Below are positions 25,948 to 34,001 of a stretch of DNA of 64,000 nt, one piece after another. Both the position numbers and the translations under genes were made by a program. How positions within the stretch are numbered: position 1 is the first letter of the stretch; every line of letters starts with the position of its first letter. The stretch comes from Streptomyces sp. A2-16 (GTDB lineage Bacteria > Actinomycetota > Actinomycetes > Streptomycetales > Streptomycetaceae), in NCBI RefSeq assembly GCF_018128905.1, contig NZ_CP063808.1, forward strand, positions 1,860,001-1,924,000, read 5' to 3'. Below the pieces are notes generated by a model. The model made no database searches. It was not told the origin of the DNA and was given only the letters and a program-made list of their open reading frames with translations.

Positions 25948-26595
25948 GTGAACAAGGCGCAGCTCGTAGAAGCGATTGCCGACAAGGTGGGCGGCCGCCA
26001 GCAGGCCGCCGACGCGGTCGACGCGGTCCTGGACGCCATCGTCCGCGCGACGGTCGCGGGCGACCGGGTCTCGGTCACCGGCTTCGGTTCGTTCGAGAAG
26101 GTCGACCGGCCGGCCCGCTACGCCCGCAACCCCCAGACGGGCGAGCGGGTTCGGGTCAAGAAGACCTCCGTTCCGCGCTTCCGCGCGGGCCAGGGCTTCA
26201 AGGACCTGGTGAGCGGCACGAAGAAGCTCCCGAAGAACGACGTCGCGGTCAAGAAGGCCCCCAAGGGCAGCCTGACCGGCGGGGCTTCGGCCACGGTCAA
26301 GAAGGCGGCCGCGAAGAAGGCCACCGCCAAGACCGCCGCGGCCAAGAAGACCACGGCGAGGAAGACGACGGCCAAGAAGACCACGGCCACCGCGAAGAAG
26401 ACGACGGCGAAGAAGGCCCCCGCCAAGAAGGCGACCGGCACCGCCGCCAAGACCACGGCCGCGAGCAAGACCACGGCCAAGAAGACGACGGCCAAGAAGG
26501 CCCCGGCGAAGAAGGCGACCGCCAAGAAGGCGCCCGCCAAGAAGTCGGCGGCCCGCACCACCACCGCCAAGAAGGCCACGGCCCGCAAGAGGTAA
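25948..26595 (+). CDS. hupS: Nucleoid-associated HU-family protein HupS
   Basis: 215 residues from GTG at 25948 ([16 protein letters not shown]), with GAAGGGGAAG just upstream. The first ~95 residues are a standard HU fold ([26 protein letters not shown]). The rest is a Lys/Ala/Thr-rich, histone-H1-like tail made of imperfect KKxxAKK repeats ([14 protein letters not shown] and variants). In Streptomyces the two-domain HU paralogue HupS is spore-associated and compacts the nucleoid. The tail binds DNA non-specifically and can bridge molecules. The repeat region is prone to length change between strains. It is followed by a strong terminator. Confidence 0.95.
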   Translation: MNKAQLVEAIADKVGGRQQAADAVDAVLDAIVRATVAGDRVSVTGFGSFEKVDRPARYARNPQTGERVRVKKTSVPRFRAGQGFKDLVSGTKKLPKNDVAVKKAPKGSLTGGASATVKKAAAKKATAKTAAAKKTTARKTTAKKTTATAKKTTAKKAPAKKATGTAAKTTAASKTTAKKTTAKKAPAKKATAKKAPAKKSAARTTTAKKATARKR

Positions 26596-26612
26596 GGGCA
26601 CAGGGGCACTCA

Positions 26613-26653
26613 CGCGCCGGGCCGGACTCCGCATCGGAGTCCGGCCCGCGGCG
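26613..26653. terminator. Hairpin terminator between hupS and the minus-strand cofC unit
   Basis: CCGGGCCGGACTCCG and CGGAGTCCGGCCCG pair around CAT. It lies between convergent genes and can serve both. Confidence 0.85.
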
Positions 26654-26667
26654 TGTGCGAGGGGGGT

Positions 26668-26859
26668 TCAGAAGGTCTGGAGGGTCACCAGGGTGATCTT
26701 GTCCATGGCCATTTCGATGCGCACCCGCTGTCCGGGGCGCAGCAGCCTCAGGCCACCCGCGTCGAACGCCGCGGCGTCGAAGGACACGGGGGTGCCGTCG
26801 TCGAGAAGCACCTGCCCACTGCGGCTTTCGGGGTCGTACGTGTACGCGGTCGCCTGCAT
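26668..26859 (-). CDS. Small conserved protein, RNA-binding-like beta fold possible
   Basis: 63 residues from ATG at 26859. The pattern of short strands ([41 protein letters not shown]) resembles a small beta-barrel such as the cold-shock/OB type. The RNA-binding aromatic patches of true cold-shock proteins are missing, so the function is open. It lies ten bases downstream of the guanylyltransferase gene in the same direction, probably in the same transcript. Confidence 0.7.
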   Translation of the reverse strand: MQATAYTYDPESRSGQVLLDDGTPVSFDAAAFDAGGLRLLRPGQRVRIEMAMDKITLVTLQTF

Positions 26860-26868
26860 GGCCGCAGC

Positions 26869-27507
26869 CTACTGCCCGGGAATCAGCAACCGCGCCGCGG
26901 CGGCGGCCGTCCGGGGGCCCACCCCGAGCGCCAGCGCGGCCCGCAGGTCCTCGCCGGTGTCCACGTCCTGCCGTACGGAATCCACCTCGCCGAGGGAGAG
27001 TTCCAGCGCACCCGAGGCGCGATGCCGGGCGCGGGAATCCGGACCGAAGACGGGGCGCAATTCCGTGTCCGCGCGGGCCGCCAGCACCGTGGTGCCGATT
27101 GCCGCGGCATCCGCGAGAAATGCGCGCGGGAATTCGGCGGCGGCGTCGAGGACCCGGGTCAATTCCAGCGGACGTAGTGCCGGGAGATCGGCGTTCATGG
27201 CGGCGAGGGCGCTTTCGGGGCGTTTCGACCGTACGACGGCCGCCGCGTGTGCGAGAGCCGCGTTCAGGCCCCCTCCGGGCTCGTCGGGGACGATGTGGGC
27301 GCCCAGGGCCGCCAGCTCACGGCCGGCCAGGGCGTCGTCCGTGACTACCGCCACATCACCGACCGCCGGGCAGGCCAGCGCGGCCGCCACGGTGTCCTGG
27401 GCGAACGCGAGGGCCAGACCCGGGCGCAGCCCGTCGCCGGCGGTGTCCGAGAGCCTGCTCTTGGCCCGCGCCAGGGGTTTCAGCGGGATGACCAACGTCC
27501 ACTGCAC
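26869..27507 (-). CDS. cofC: 2-phospho-L-lactate / phosphoenolpyruvate guanylyltransferase (CofC/FbiD)
   Basis: 212 residues from GTG at 27507 ([20 protein letters not shown]). This is the signature start of the CofC/FbiD family, with VVTDD near residue 55 and [12 protein letters not shown] near 95 (the Asp that binds Mg2+ with GTP). The enzyme couples GTP to phospho-lactate or phosphoenolpyruvate, the first activated intermediate of coenzyme F420. Other F420 genes are not in the window, although an F420-type oxidoreductase is encoded at 57128-58099. The gene is divergent from the acyltransferase/gpsA unit. Confidence 0.88.
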   Translation of the reverse strand: MQWTLVIPLKPLARAKSRLSDTAGDGLRPGLALAFAQDTVAAALACPAVGDVAVVTDDALAGRELAALGAHIVPDEPGGGLNAALAHAAAVVRSKRPESALAAMNADLPALRPLELTRVLDAAAEFPRAFLADAAAIGTTVLAARADTELRPVFGPDSRARHRASGALELSLGEVDSVRQDVDTGEDLRAALALGVGPRTAAAAARLLIPGQ

Positions 27508-27662
27508 GAGCGTTCCGTCCTTGTCTTGTCGCGGCCATTGTCACTCAGTCGTCACGCGGCCCATCTGGCGGTGTCCGTGGCGGGGCGTACGGTGTTCTCG
27601 ACAGACAGACGGCCTGGGGCGACACTTGTGCGGCCCCCCAGGCTCTAGAGGAAGGTGTCCGC

Positions 27663-28427
27663 GTGCCCCGCCGCAGAATCGGCTTCTGGTACCGCTTGGC
27701 AGCGGTGATCGCCAAACCGCCGCTCGTGGTTCTGATCAAGCGGGACTGGCGTGGATCGGAGCACATTCCGGCCGACGGCGGCTTTATCACCGCCGTCAAC
27801 CACAATTCGCACATCGATCCCTTCGCGTACGCGCACTTCCAGTACAACACCGGCCGCGTTCCGCGATTCCTCGCAAAGAGCGGTCTTTTCAACAAGGGAT
27901 TCATCGGCGCCATGATGCGCGGCACCGGTCAGATCCCCGTCTATCGCGAGACCACCGACGCGCTCAGCGCCTTCCGGGCCGCGATCGACGCCGTGGAGCG
28001 CGGTGAGTGCGTCACCTTCTATCCCGAGGGCACCATCACGCGGGACCCCGACCAGTGGCCCATGGTCGGCAAGACCGGCGCCGCGCGCGTGGCACTGCAG
28101 ACCAAGTGCCCGGTCATCCCGGTCGCGCAGTGGGGCGTCAACGAACTGCTGCCGCCGTACGCCAAGAAACTCCACGTCCTGCCGCGCAAGACCTCGCACG
28201 TCCTCGCGGGCCCGCCCGTGGACCTGGCGCGCTTCTACGACAAGGAGATGACCCAGGAGCTCCTGAAGGAGGCCACCGAGGTCATCATGGCCGCGATCAC
28301 CGCCCAGCTGGAGGTGCTCCGCGGCCAGAAGGCACCCGCGCAGGCGTACGACCCGCGCCGCGAGCGGATCGAGCAGCGGCGCCGGACCCAGGCCCAGAGC
28401 GGCCACGAGGGGGAGAAGAGCAAGTGA
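27663..28427 (+). CDS. 1-acyl-sn-glycerol-3-phosphate acyltransferase (PlsC family)
   Basis: 254 residues from GTG at 27663 (MPRRRIGFWYRL), with GAGGAAGG upstream. The acyltransferase signatures are NHNSHID (HX4D catalytic pair, residues ~41-45), FYPEGTIT near 121 and VIPVAQWG near 155. A hydrophobic N-terminal segment suggests membrane association. It would acylate lysophosphatidate on the way to phospholipids. Its stop overlaps the gpsA GTG by four bases (GTGA). This joins it with the enzyme that makes glycerol-3-phosphate, a sensible pathway pairing. The specific acyl donor is not known. Confidence 0.88.
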   Translation: MPRRRIGFWYRLAAVIAKPPLVVLIKRDWRGSEHIPADGGFITAVNHNSHIDPFAYAHFQYNTGRVPRFLAKSGLFNKGFIGAMMRGTGQIPVYRETTDALSAFRAAIDAVERGECVTFYPEGTITRDPDQWPMVGKTGAARVALQTKCPVIPVAQWGVNELLPPYAKKLHVLPRKTSHVLAGPPVDLARFYDKEMTQELLKEATEVIMAAITAQLEVLRGQKAPAQAYDPRRERIEQRRRTQAQSGHEGEKSK

Positions 28428-29434
28428 GCAAGCCCGTCAAGGCGGCGGTCCTCAGCGCCGGTTCGTGGGGCACGGCCTTCGGCGTCGTGCTCGCCGACGC
28501 AGGCTGCGACGTGACCCTGTGGGCACGTCGTCCGGAGGTGGCCGAGGCCATCAACTCCACGCGGACGAACCCCGACTACCTCCCCGGCGTGGAGCTCCCG
28601 CAGAGTGTCAGGGCGACCACCGATCCCGCCGAGGCCGCCGCGGACGCCGACTTCACCATCCTGTCGATCCCCTCGCAGACCCTGCGCGCCAACCTCGCCG
28701 AGTGGACCCCGCTGCTCGCGCCCGACACCGTCCTCGTCTCCCTCATGAAGGGCGTCGAACTCGGCTCCGCCATGCGGATGAGCGAGGTGATCGAGGACGT
28801 CGCGAAGGTCGGTGCCGACCGCATCGCCGTGGTCACAGGCCCCAACCTGGCGCGTGAGATCGCCGCCCGGATGCCGGCCGCCGCCGTGGTCGCCTGCACC
28901 GACGAGGCGGTCGCCCGGCGGCTCCAGGCCGTCTGCCACACGCCGTACTTCCGCCCGTACACCAACACCGACGTGGTGGGCTGCGAACTCGGCGGCGCCG
29001 TGAAGAACGTCATCGGCCTCGCCGTCGGCATCGCGGACGGCATGGGGCTCGGTGACAACGCCAAGGGCTCGCTGATCACGCGCGGTCTCGCCGAGACGAC
29101 CCGGCTCGGACTCGCCATGGGCGCCGATCCGCTGACGTTCTCCGGCCTCGCCGGTCTGGGCGACCTGGTGGCGACGTGCTCCTCGCCGCTGTCGCGCAAC
29201 CACACCTTCGGCACCAACCTCGGCAAGGGCATGACCCTGCAGGAGACCATCGCGGTCACCAAGCAGACCGCGGAGGGCGTCAAGTCCTGTGAGTCGGTGC
29301 TGGATCTGGCCCGCAGGCACGGCGTCGACATGCCGATCACCGAGACCGTCGTCGGCATCGTGCACGAGGGCAAGTCCCCGGTGGTCGCCGTCAAGGAGCT
29401 GATGTCGCGCAGCGCGAAGCCCGAGCGACACTGA
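28424..29434 (+). CDS. gpsA: NAD(P)-dependent glycerol-3-phosphate dehydrogenase
   Basis: 336 residues from GTG at 28424 within the stop of the preceding gene. A Rossmann fold (VLSAGSWGTAFGVVLADAG, the family's GxGxWG motif in a variant form), then VVTGPNLAREIA and the catalytic region GGAVKNVIGLAVGIADGMGLGDNAKG (Lys). It reduces dihydroxyacetone phosphate to sn-glycerol-3-phosphate for phospholipid synthesis. The usual bacterial length. The open frame upstream of 28424 is a shadow of the acyltransferase gene. Confidence 0.96.
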   Translation: MSKPVKAAVLSAGSWGTAFGVVLADAGCDVTLWARRPEVAEAINSTRTNPDYLPGVELPQSVRATTDPAEAAADADFTILSIPSQTLRANLAEWTPLLAPDTVLVSLMKGVELGSAMRMSEVIEDVAKVGADRIAVVTGPNLAREIAARMPAAAVVACTDEAVARRLQAVCHTPYFRPYTNTDVVGCELGGAVKNVIGLAVGIADGMGLGDNAKGSLITRGLAETTRLGLAMGADPLTFSGLAGLGDLVATCSSPLSRNHTFGTNLGKGMTLQETIAVTKQTAEGVKSCESVLDLARRHGVDMPITETVVGIVHEGKSPVVAVKELMSRSAKPERH

Positions 29435-29516
29435 GCCACGACAGCGCCTTTTGCCTCGTTCGCCGCAGGGGTGGACGCTGTATCAGGGCACTACCAACGG
29501 GTACTCTCAACGCGAT

Positions 29517-30674
29517 ATGAGCACCGAGAACCTCCCCCAGAGCCCTGAGCAGCCGCCTCGCAAGCCGCGTGTGGCCGTCGTGTTCGGCGGGCGCAGCTCC
29601 GAACACGGGATCTCCGTGGTCACCGCCGGCGCCGTACTGCGGGCCATCGACCGGACCAAGTACGACGTCCTGCCGATCGGCATCACCCGGGACGGCCGCT
29701 GGGCGCTCACCGCCGACGAACCGGAACGCATGGCGATCACCGAGCGCCGTACGCCGAGCGTCGAGGAACTGGCCGAGTCGCACGAGGGCGGCGTGGTGCT
29801 CCCCGTCGACCCCGCGAACCGCGAAGTCGTCTACAGCGAGCCGGGATCGGTGCCCAAGGCGCTCGGTGAGGTCGACGTCGTCTTCCCCGTCCTGCACGGC
29901 CCCTACGGCGAGGACGGTACCCTTCAGGGCCTCCTGGAGCTCTCCGGCGTCCCGTACGTCGGCTCGGGCGTGCTCGCCTCGGCCGTCGGCCAGGACAAGG
30001 AGTACATGAAGCGGGTGTTCACCTCCTTCGGGCTCAAGGTGGGCCCGTACGTGGTGATCAGGCCGCGCGAGTGGGAGCGGGACGAGTCCGCGGCCCGCAA
30101 GAAGATCGTCGACTTCGCCGGTGAGCACGGCTGGCCGCTCTTCGTGAAGCCCGCGCGCGCGGGCTCGTCGATCGGCATCACCAAGGTCGACGACCTCTCC
30201 GGGCTCGACGAGGCGATCGCCGAGGCGCAGAGCCACGACCCGAAGATCCTCGTGGAGGCGGCCCTGCGGGGCCGTGAGATCGAGTGCGGTGTCCTGGAGT
30301 TCGAGGACGGCCCGCGCGCGTCGGTCCCGGCCGAGATCCCCCCGCCGCAGGAGCACGCCTACTACGACTTCGAGGCGAAGTACATCGACTCGACCCCGGG
30401 CATCGTGCCGGCGCCCCTCACGGCCGAGGAGACGGCCGAGGTGCAGCGGCTCGCGGTCGACGCCTTCGAGGCGGCCTCCTGCGAGGGCCTGGTCCGCGCG
30501 GACTTCTTCCTCACCGAGGACGGCGAGTTCGTGATCAACGAGATCAACACGCTCCCGGGCTTCACGCCGATCTCGATGTATCCGCAGATGTGGGAGAAGA
30601 GCGGGGTGGCCTACCCGGAGCTGGTGGACAGGCTGATCCAGGCGGCCCTGCGCAGGTCGACGGGGCTTCGGTAA
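29517..30674 (+). CDS. ddl: D-alanine--D-alanine ligase
   Basis: 385 residues from ATG at 29517. An ATP-grasp enzyme joining two D-Ala for peptidoglycan precursors. Seen: VAVVFGGRSSEHGISVVTAGAV at the start, VFPVLHGPYGEDGT near residue 125, FVKPARAGSSIGITKV near 215, the Mg2+-binding end EINTLPGFTPISMYPQMW, and Tyr-containing ASGVLASAVGQDKEYMKR. An upstream in-frame extension to 29451 has no ribosome site. It follows gpsA by 82 bases and may be read through from it. Confidence 0.96.
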   Translation: MSTENLPQSPEQPPRKPRVAVVFGGRSSEHGISVVTAGAVLRAIDRTKYDVLPIGITRDGRWALTADEPERMAITERRTPSVEELAESHEGGVVLPVDPANREVVYSEPGSVPKALGEVDVVFPVLHGPYGEDGTLQGLLELSGVPYVGSGVLASAVGQDKEYMKRVFTSFGLKVGPYVVIRPREWERDESAARKKIVDFAGEHGWPLFVKPARAGSSIGITKVDDLSGLDEAIAEAQSHDPKILVEAALRGREIECGVLEFEDGPRASVPAEIPPPQEHAYYDFEAKYIDSTPGIVPAPLTAEETAEVQRLAVDAFEAASCEGLVRADFFLTEDGEFVINEINTLPGFTPISMYPQMWEKSGVAYPELVDRLIQAALRRSTGLR

Positions 30675-30685
30675 CCGTCGGGCGG

Positions 30686-31168
30686 CTAGTCGGCGATCCC
30701 TTCGGGGATCGCCTTCTTTATGCCGGGGGCCAGATCCACCAGGGGCGCCATTCCGTCTGCCGTGCGGTCCTCGGGGATCGTCACCTCGACGTATGCCTTC
30801 CGAAGCGTGGTCGTGAACCGGAACGACCCGTCGTCCCGCTTCTCCAGCAGCCAGCCCACCCCGTTCACCTCGACCCCGTCGGCCTCCGGATCGTCCATCT
30901 TCGCGGGCCGTTCGACACCGCACCGCAGTATGATCGCCGGGTCACCCCAGCCCGCGGTCAGCGCGGACGCGGGCTCGGGATCCCGACGGTCCTGGTCGTC
31001 GACCTTGGACGGCAGAACCCGATCCAGTTCTCGGCACAGCTTCGCGACACCCGCCCCCGGCGAGGGAACCGCCGCCGACGCGCTGTCGTCTGCGGAGGAG
31101 CAGCCCGCGACCGTGATCAGCAGGACGAGCGCGGGCAGGCCGAGAGGCCGGTGACGGAAGAAGTTCAC
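30686..31168 (-). CDS. DUF3515 lipoprotein
   Basis: 160 residues from GTG at 31168. Basic start, hydrophobic helix, and lipobox VAGC at residues ~20-23. The DUF3515 domain follows (CRELDRVLPSKVDDQDRR, WGDPAIILRCGVERP, VNGVGWLLEKRDDGSFRFTT). The family is actinobacterial, membrane-anchored and of unknown function, and is often found next to ddl, as here (convergent, 11 bases between stops). A cell-envelope role is suggested by context only. Confidence 0.88.
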   Translation of the reverse strand: MNFFRHRPLGLPALVLLITVAGCSSADDSASAAVPSPGAGVAKLCRELDRVLPSKVDDQDRRDPEPASALTAGWGDPAIILRCGVERPAKMDDPEADGVEVNGVGWLLEKRDDGSFRFTTTLRKAYVEVTIPEDRTADGMAPLVDLAPGIKKAIPEGIAD

Positions 31169-31188
31169 CGGCCAAGGGTAGACGGGGG

Positions 31189-31422
31189 CTACAGATGGAC
31201 GACCGGGCAGGTCAGGGTGCGGGTGATGCCGTCCACCTGCTGGACCTTGGCGACCACCAGTCGGCCCAGGTCGTCCACGGTGTCGGCTTGGGCACGAACG
31301 ATCACGTCATACGGTCCTGTCACGTCCTCGGCCTGGATGACTCCAGGAATCTTGCTGATCGTCTCGGCGACGGTCGACGCCTTGCCGACCTCCGTCTGGA
31401 TCAGGATGTACGCCTGTACCAC
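31189..31422 (-). CDS. Stand-alone Lrp/AsnC ligand-binding (RAM) domain protein
   Basis: 77 residues from GTG at 31422, with GGAGGTTCC directly upstream. It is only the C-terminal ligand-binding domain of Lrp/AsnC regulators (QAYILIQTEVGKASTVAETISKIPGVIQAEDVTGPYDVIV), with no helix-turn-helix. Such one-domain proteins form decamer-like rings and bind amino acids; they may modulate full-length Lrp partners. It is divergent from thiL and just upstream of the DUF3515 gene in the same direction. Confidence 0.85.
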   Translation of the reverse strand: MVQAYILIQTEVGKASTVAETISKIPGVIQAEDVTGPYDVIVRAQADTVDDLGRLVVAKVQQVDGITRTLTCPVVHL

Positions 31423-31628
31423 GGAACCTCCAGGGCGGCCACGAGGATCATGTGGGGAAAAGGAACGCCACGGTATCGCGTCGTCGCTCGCCGCGGGGAG
31501 ACCCGCGGGGACCCGGACGCACGTGCCGGGGTGCGGACACGGCAGAAGTTCACGGTCCCCTCGACCGTATCGAGGACACTGATGACGCGCGACCGGGCAC
31601 GGCACGGTACAGAAGGGGCGTAAGGGCA

Positions 31629-32597
31629 ATGAAGGGCACTGTTGGTGAGCTCGGGGAGTTCGGGCTCATCAGGGAGCTCACCTCCCGTCTCACCACCACC
31701 CCGGCGGTCCGGGTGGGCCCCGGCGACGACGCCGCGGTGGTCGCCGCGCCCGACCGCAGGGTCGTGGCGAGCACCGACATCCTGCTGGAGGGGCGGCACT
31801 TCCGCCGCGACTGGTCCACGGCCTACGACGTCGGGCGCAAGGCGGCCGCGCAGAACCTCGCGGACATCGCCGCCATGGGCGCCGTGCCGACCGCCCTGCT
31901 GCTCGGCCTGGTCGTGCCCGCCGAACTCCCCGTGACCTGGCCCTCGGAGCTCATGGACGGCCTGCGCGACGAGTGCCAGGTCGCCGGCGCGTCGGTGGTC
32001 GGCGGGGACGTCGTACGAGGCGACACGATCATGGTCTCCATCACCGCCCTCGGCGATCTGCGGGGCCAGGAGCCGGTCACCCGGGCCGGTGCCCAGCCCG
32101 GCGACCTGGTGGCCGTGACCGGCTGGCTGGGCTGGTCCGCGGCCGGGTACGCGGTGCTCTCCCGCGGCTTCCGCTCGCCGCGCGCCTTCGTCGAGGCGCA
32201 CCGGCGCCCCGAGCCGCCCTACCACGCGGGCCCGGCCGCCGCCGCGCTCGGCGCGACCGCGATGTGCGATGTCAGCGACGGGCTGATTGCCGACCTCGGA
32301 CACATCGCCGAGGCCAGCAAGGTCCGTATCGACGTCCGTTCCGGCGCGATCGACATCCCCTCGCAGATGAACGACATCGGGCAGGCCGTCGGTGTCGATC
32401 CCCTGCAGTGGGTGCTCACCGGAGGCGAGGACCACGCGATCGTGGCGACCTTCTCGCCGGACGTGAAGCTCCCGGCCCGCTGGAAGGTGATCGGCGAGGT
32501 GCTCAACCCCTCGGCGCTGCCCCAGGTGACGGTCGACGGGGCGCCCTGGACCAGCAAGGGCGGCTGGGACCACTTCGGCGAGGACATCGAGTCGTGA
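31629..32597 (+). CDS. thiL: Thiamine-monophosphate kinase
   Basis: 322 residues from ATG at 31629, preceded by GGGGCGTAAGGG. A PurM-like fold with the Mg/ATP-binding GPGDDAAVV near residue 30, [30 protein letters not shown] near 120 and [13 protein letters not shown] near 215. It phosphorylates thiamine monophosphate to the active diphosphate, the last step of thiamine synthesis. Its stop overlaps the thiD start by four bases. The in-frame extension above 31629 is not coding. Confidence 0.95.
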   Translation: MKGTVGELGEFGLIRELTSRLTTTPAVRVGPGDDAAVVAAPDRRVVASTDILLEGRHFRRDWSTAYDVGRKAAAQNLADIAAMGAVPTALLLGLVVPAELPVTWPSELMDGLRDECQVAGASVVGGDVVRGDTIMVSITALGDLRGQEPVTRAGAQPGDLVAVTGWLGWSAAGYAVLSRGFRSPRAFVEAHRRPEPPYHAGPAAAALGATAMCDVSDGLIADLGHIAEASKVRIDVRSGAIDIPSQMNDIGQAVGVDPLQWVLTGGEDHAIVATFSPDVKLPARWKVIGEVLNPSALPQVTVDGAPWTSKGGWDHFGEDIES

Positions 32598-33397
32598 AGC
32601 CCCTGGTGCTCACGGTGGCGGGCTCCGACTCCGGCGGAGGCGCCGGAATCCAGGCCGACTTGAAGACCATGCTCGCGCTCGGCGTGCACGGCATGAGTGT
32701 CGTCACGGCGGTCACCGCGCAGAACTCCCTTGGCGTGCAAGGCGCTTGGGAGCTGCCGGTGGAGGCGGTCCGGGCCCAGTACCGCAGTGTCGTGGACGAC
32801 ATCGGCGTCCAGGCCGTCAAGACCGGGATGCTCGCCTCGGCCGAACTCGTCGAGGCGGTGGCCGAGTTGATTGGCGCCACCGACGCCCCGGCCGTGATCG
32901 ACCCGGTGGGGGTCTCCAAGCACGGCGACTCCCTGCTGGCCTCGGAGGCGCTCGACTCCATGCGGCACAAACTGCTCCCGGTCGCCACCGTGGCCACCCC
33001 GAACCTCGACGAGGTGGCCCAGCTGACCGGCGTACGGGTCGAGTCGGAGGCCGGGCTGCGCGAGGCCGCCGACGCCGTCCTGTCGTACGGGCCGAAGTGG
33101 GTGCTCATCAAGGGCGGCCATCTCCCCGGCGACGCCGTGGACCTGCTCACCGACGGCTCCGAGGAGCACTGGCTGCGCGCGCCCCGCCACGACAACCGGC
33201 ACACGCACGGCACGGGCTGCACCCTCGCCTCCGCGATCGCCTCGCAGCTCGCGAAGGGACAGTCCGTGCGGGAGGCGGTGGGGGCCGCGAAGGAGTACGT
33301 GACCGGGGCGATCGCCGCCGGGTTCGCGCTCGGCGGCGGGATCGGGCCCGTGGACCACGGCTGGGCGCTCACACGGCGGGGTGCTCCGGGAGCCTGA
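32594..33397 (+). CDS. thiD: Hydroxymethylpyrimidine / phosphomethylpyrimidine kinase
   Basis: 267 residues from GTG at 32594, overlapping the thiL stop (GTGA). A ribokinase-like enzyme with [19 protein letters not shown] at the start, AVKTGMLAS near 75, [12 protein letters not shown] near 105 and the anion hole [17 protein letters not shown] near 205 (catalytic Cys/Asp region). It phosphorylates HMP twice on the pyrimidine branch of thiamine synthesis. With thiL it forms a tight thiamine unit. Confidence 0.95.
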   Translation: MKPLVLTVAGSDSGGGAGIQADLKTMLALGVHGMSVVTAVTAQNSLGVQGAWELPVEAVRAQYRSVVDDIGVQAVKTGMLASAELVEAVAELIGATDAPAVIDPVGVSKHGDSLLASEALDSMRHKLLPVATVATPNLDEVAQLTGVRVESEAGLREAADAVLSYGPKWVLIKGGHLPGDAVDLLTDGSEEHWLRAPRHDNRHTHGTGCTLASAIASQLAKGQSVREAVGAAKEYVTGAIAAGFALGGGIGPVDHGWALTRRGAPGA

Positions 33398-33485
33398 TGC
33401 TCGCCGCCGAGATCTCGGTGAGGCGCTCGAAGAAGGCCGCCGACGGGCGGGAGGCCGCGTCGCCGGCCGGCTTGGCAGGTACGGC

Positions 33486-33518
33486 AAAAAGCCGGTCCAC
33501 CCTCGGGTGAACCGGCTC
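33486..33518 (-). terminator. Intrinsic terminator of rpmB
   Basis: On the minus strand, GCCGGTTCACCC and GGGTGGACCGGC form a hairpin followed by TTTTT, 40 bases after the rpmB stop codon. A textbook intrinsic terminator. Confidence 0.85.
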
Positions 33519-33558
33519 AGAGCCGCGAACCAGCAGTGGCCGCGCGCTTAGCTGTGCG

Positions 33559-33744
33559 TCAGCGCGAGACCTTGCCGGCCTTGATGCACGAGGTGCAAAC
33601 GTTGAGGCGCTTCGGCGTCCCGCCGACCACCGTACGGACGTGCTGGATGTTCGGGTTCCAGCGACGGGACGTACGGCGGTGCGAAAACGACACGCTGTTG
33701 CCGAAGCCCGGCCCCTTGCCGCAGACGTCGCAGTTGGCAGCCAC
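33559..33744 (-). CDS. rpmB: 50S ribosomal protein L28
   Basis: 61 residues from ATG at 33744 (MAANCDVCGKGPGFGN). It keeps two CxxC pairs (CDVC and CTSC), so it is the zinc-binding form. Streptomyces often encodes a zinc-free paralogue elsewhere under Zur. An intrinsic terminator follows. The gene is divergent from the DAK2 gene, with a short dyad in the 5' leader (33781-33800). Confidence 0.96.
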   Translation of the reverse strand: MAANCDVCGKGPGFGNSVSFSHRRTSRRWNPNIQHVRTVVGGTPKRLNVCTSCIKAGKVSR

Positions 33745-33780
33745 GGGTCACTCCAAAGACTTCAGATGCACTTACGGTTG

Positions 33781-33800
33781 GATCCCGGCGGGCCGGGATC
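33781..33800. promoter_or_regulatory. Palindrome in the rpmB / DAK2 divergent promoter gap
   Basis: GATCCCGG and CCGGGATC, an exact 8-base inverted repeat around CGGG, 36 bases upstream of rpmB. Either an operator or a 5' leader hairpin of the L28 mRNA. Confidence 0.4.
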
Positions 33801-34001
33801 GAGATCGTAGGATCAAAGATCTGATTGGCGCTGCCAGGGGGAATGGCCCGATCGGGATCGGGCAACCGGAACAGCATACAACGACTGCGCCAGTAGAACG
33901 AAACTACCATGGCTGATCAGGCACTCGCTCCCGGCCCTCTTCCGGCGGACACCCGCCCGGGGTCTACGCTGCGTCCAGTCCAGCAGCCCGAGGAGGCGCA
34001 G

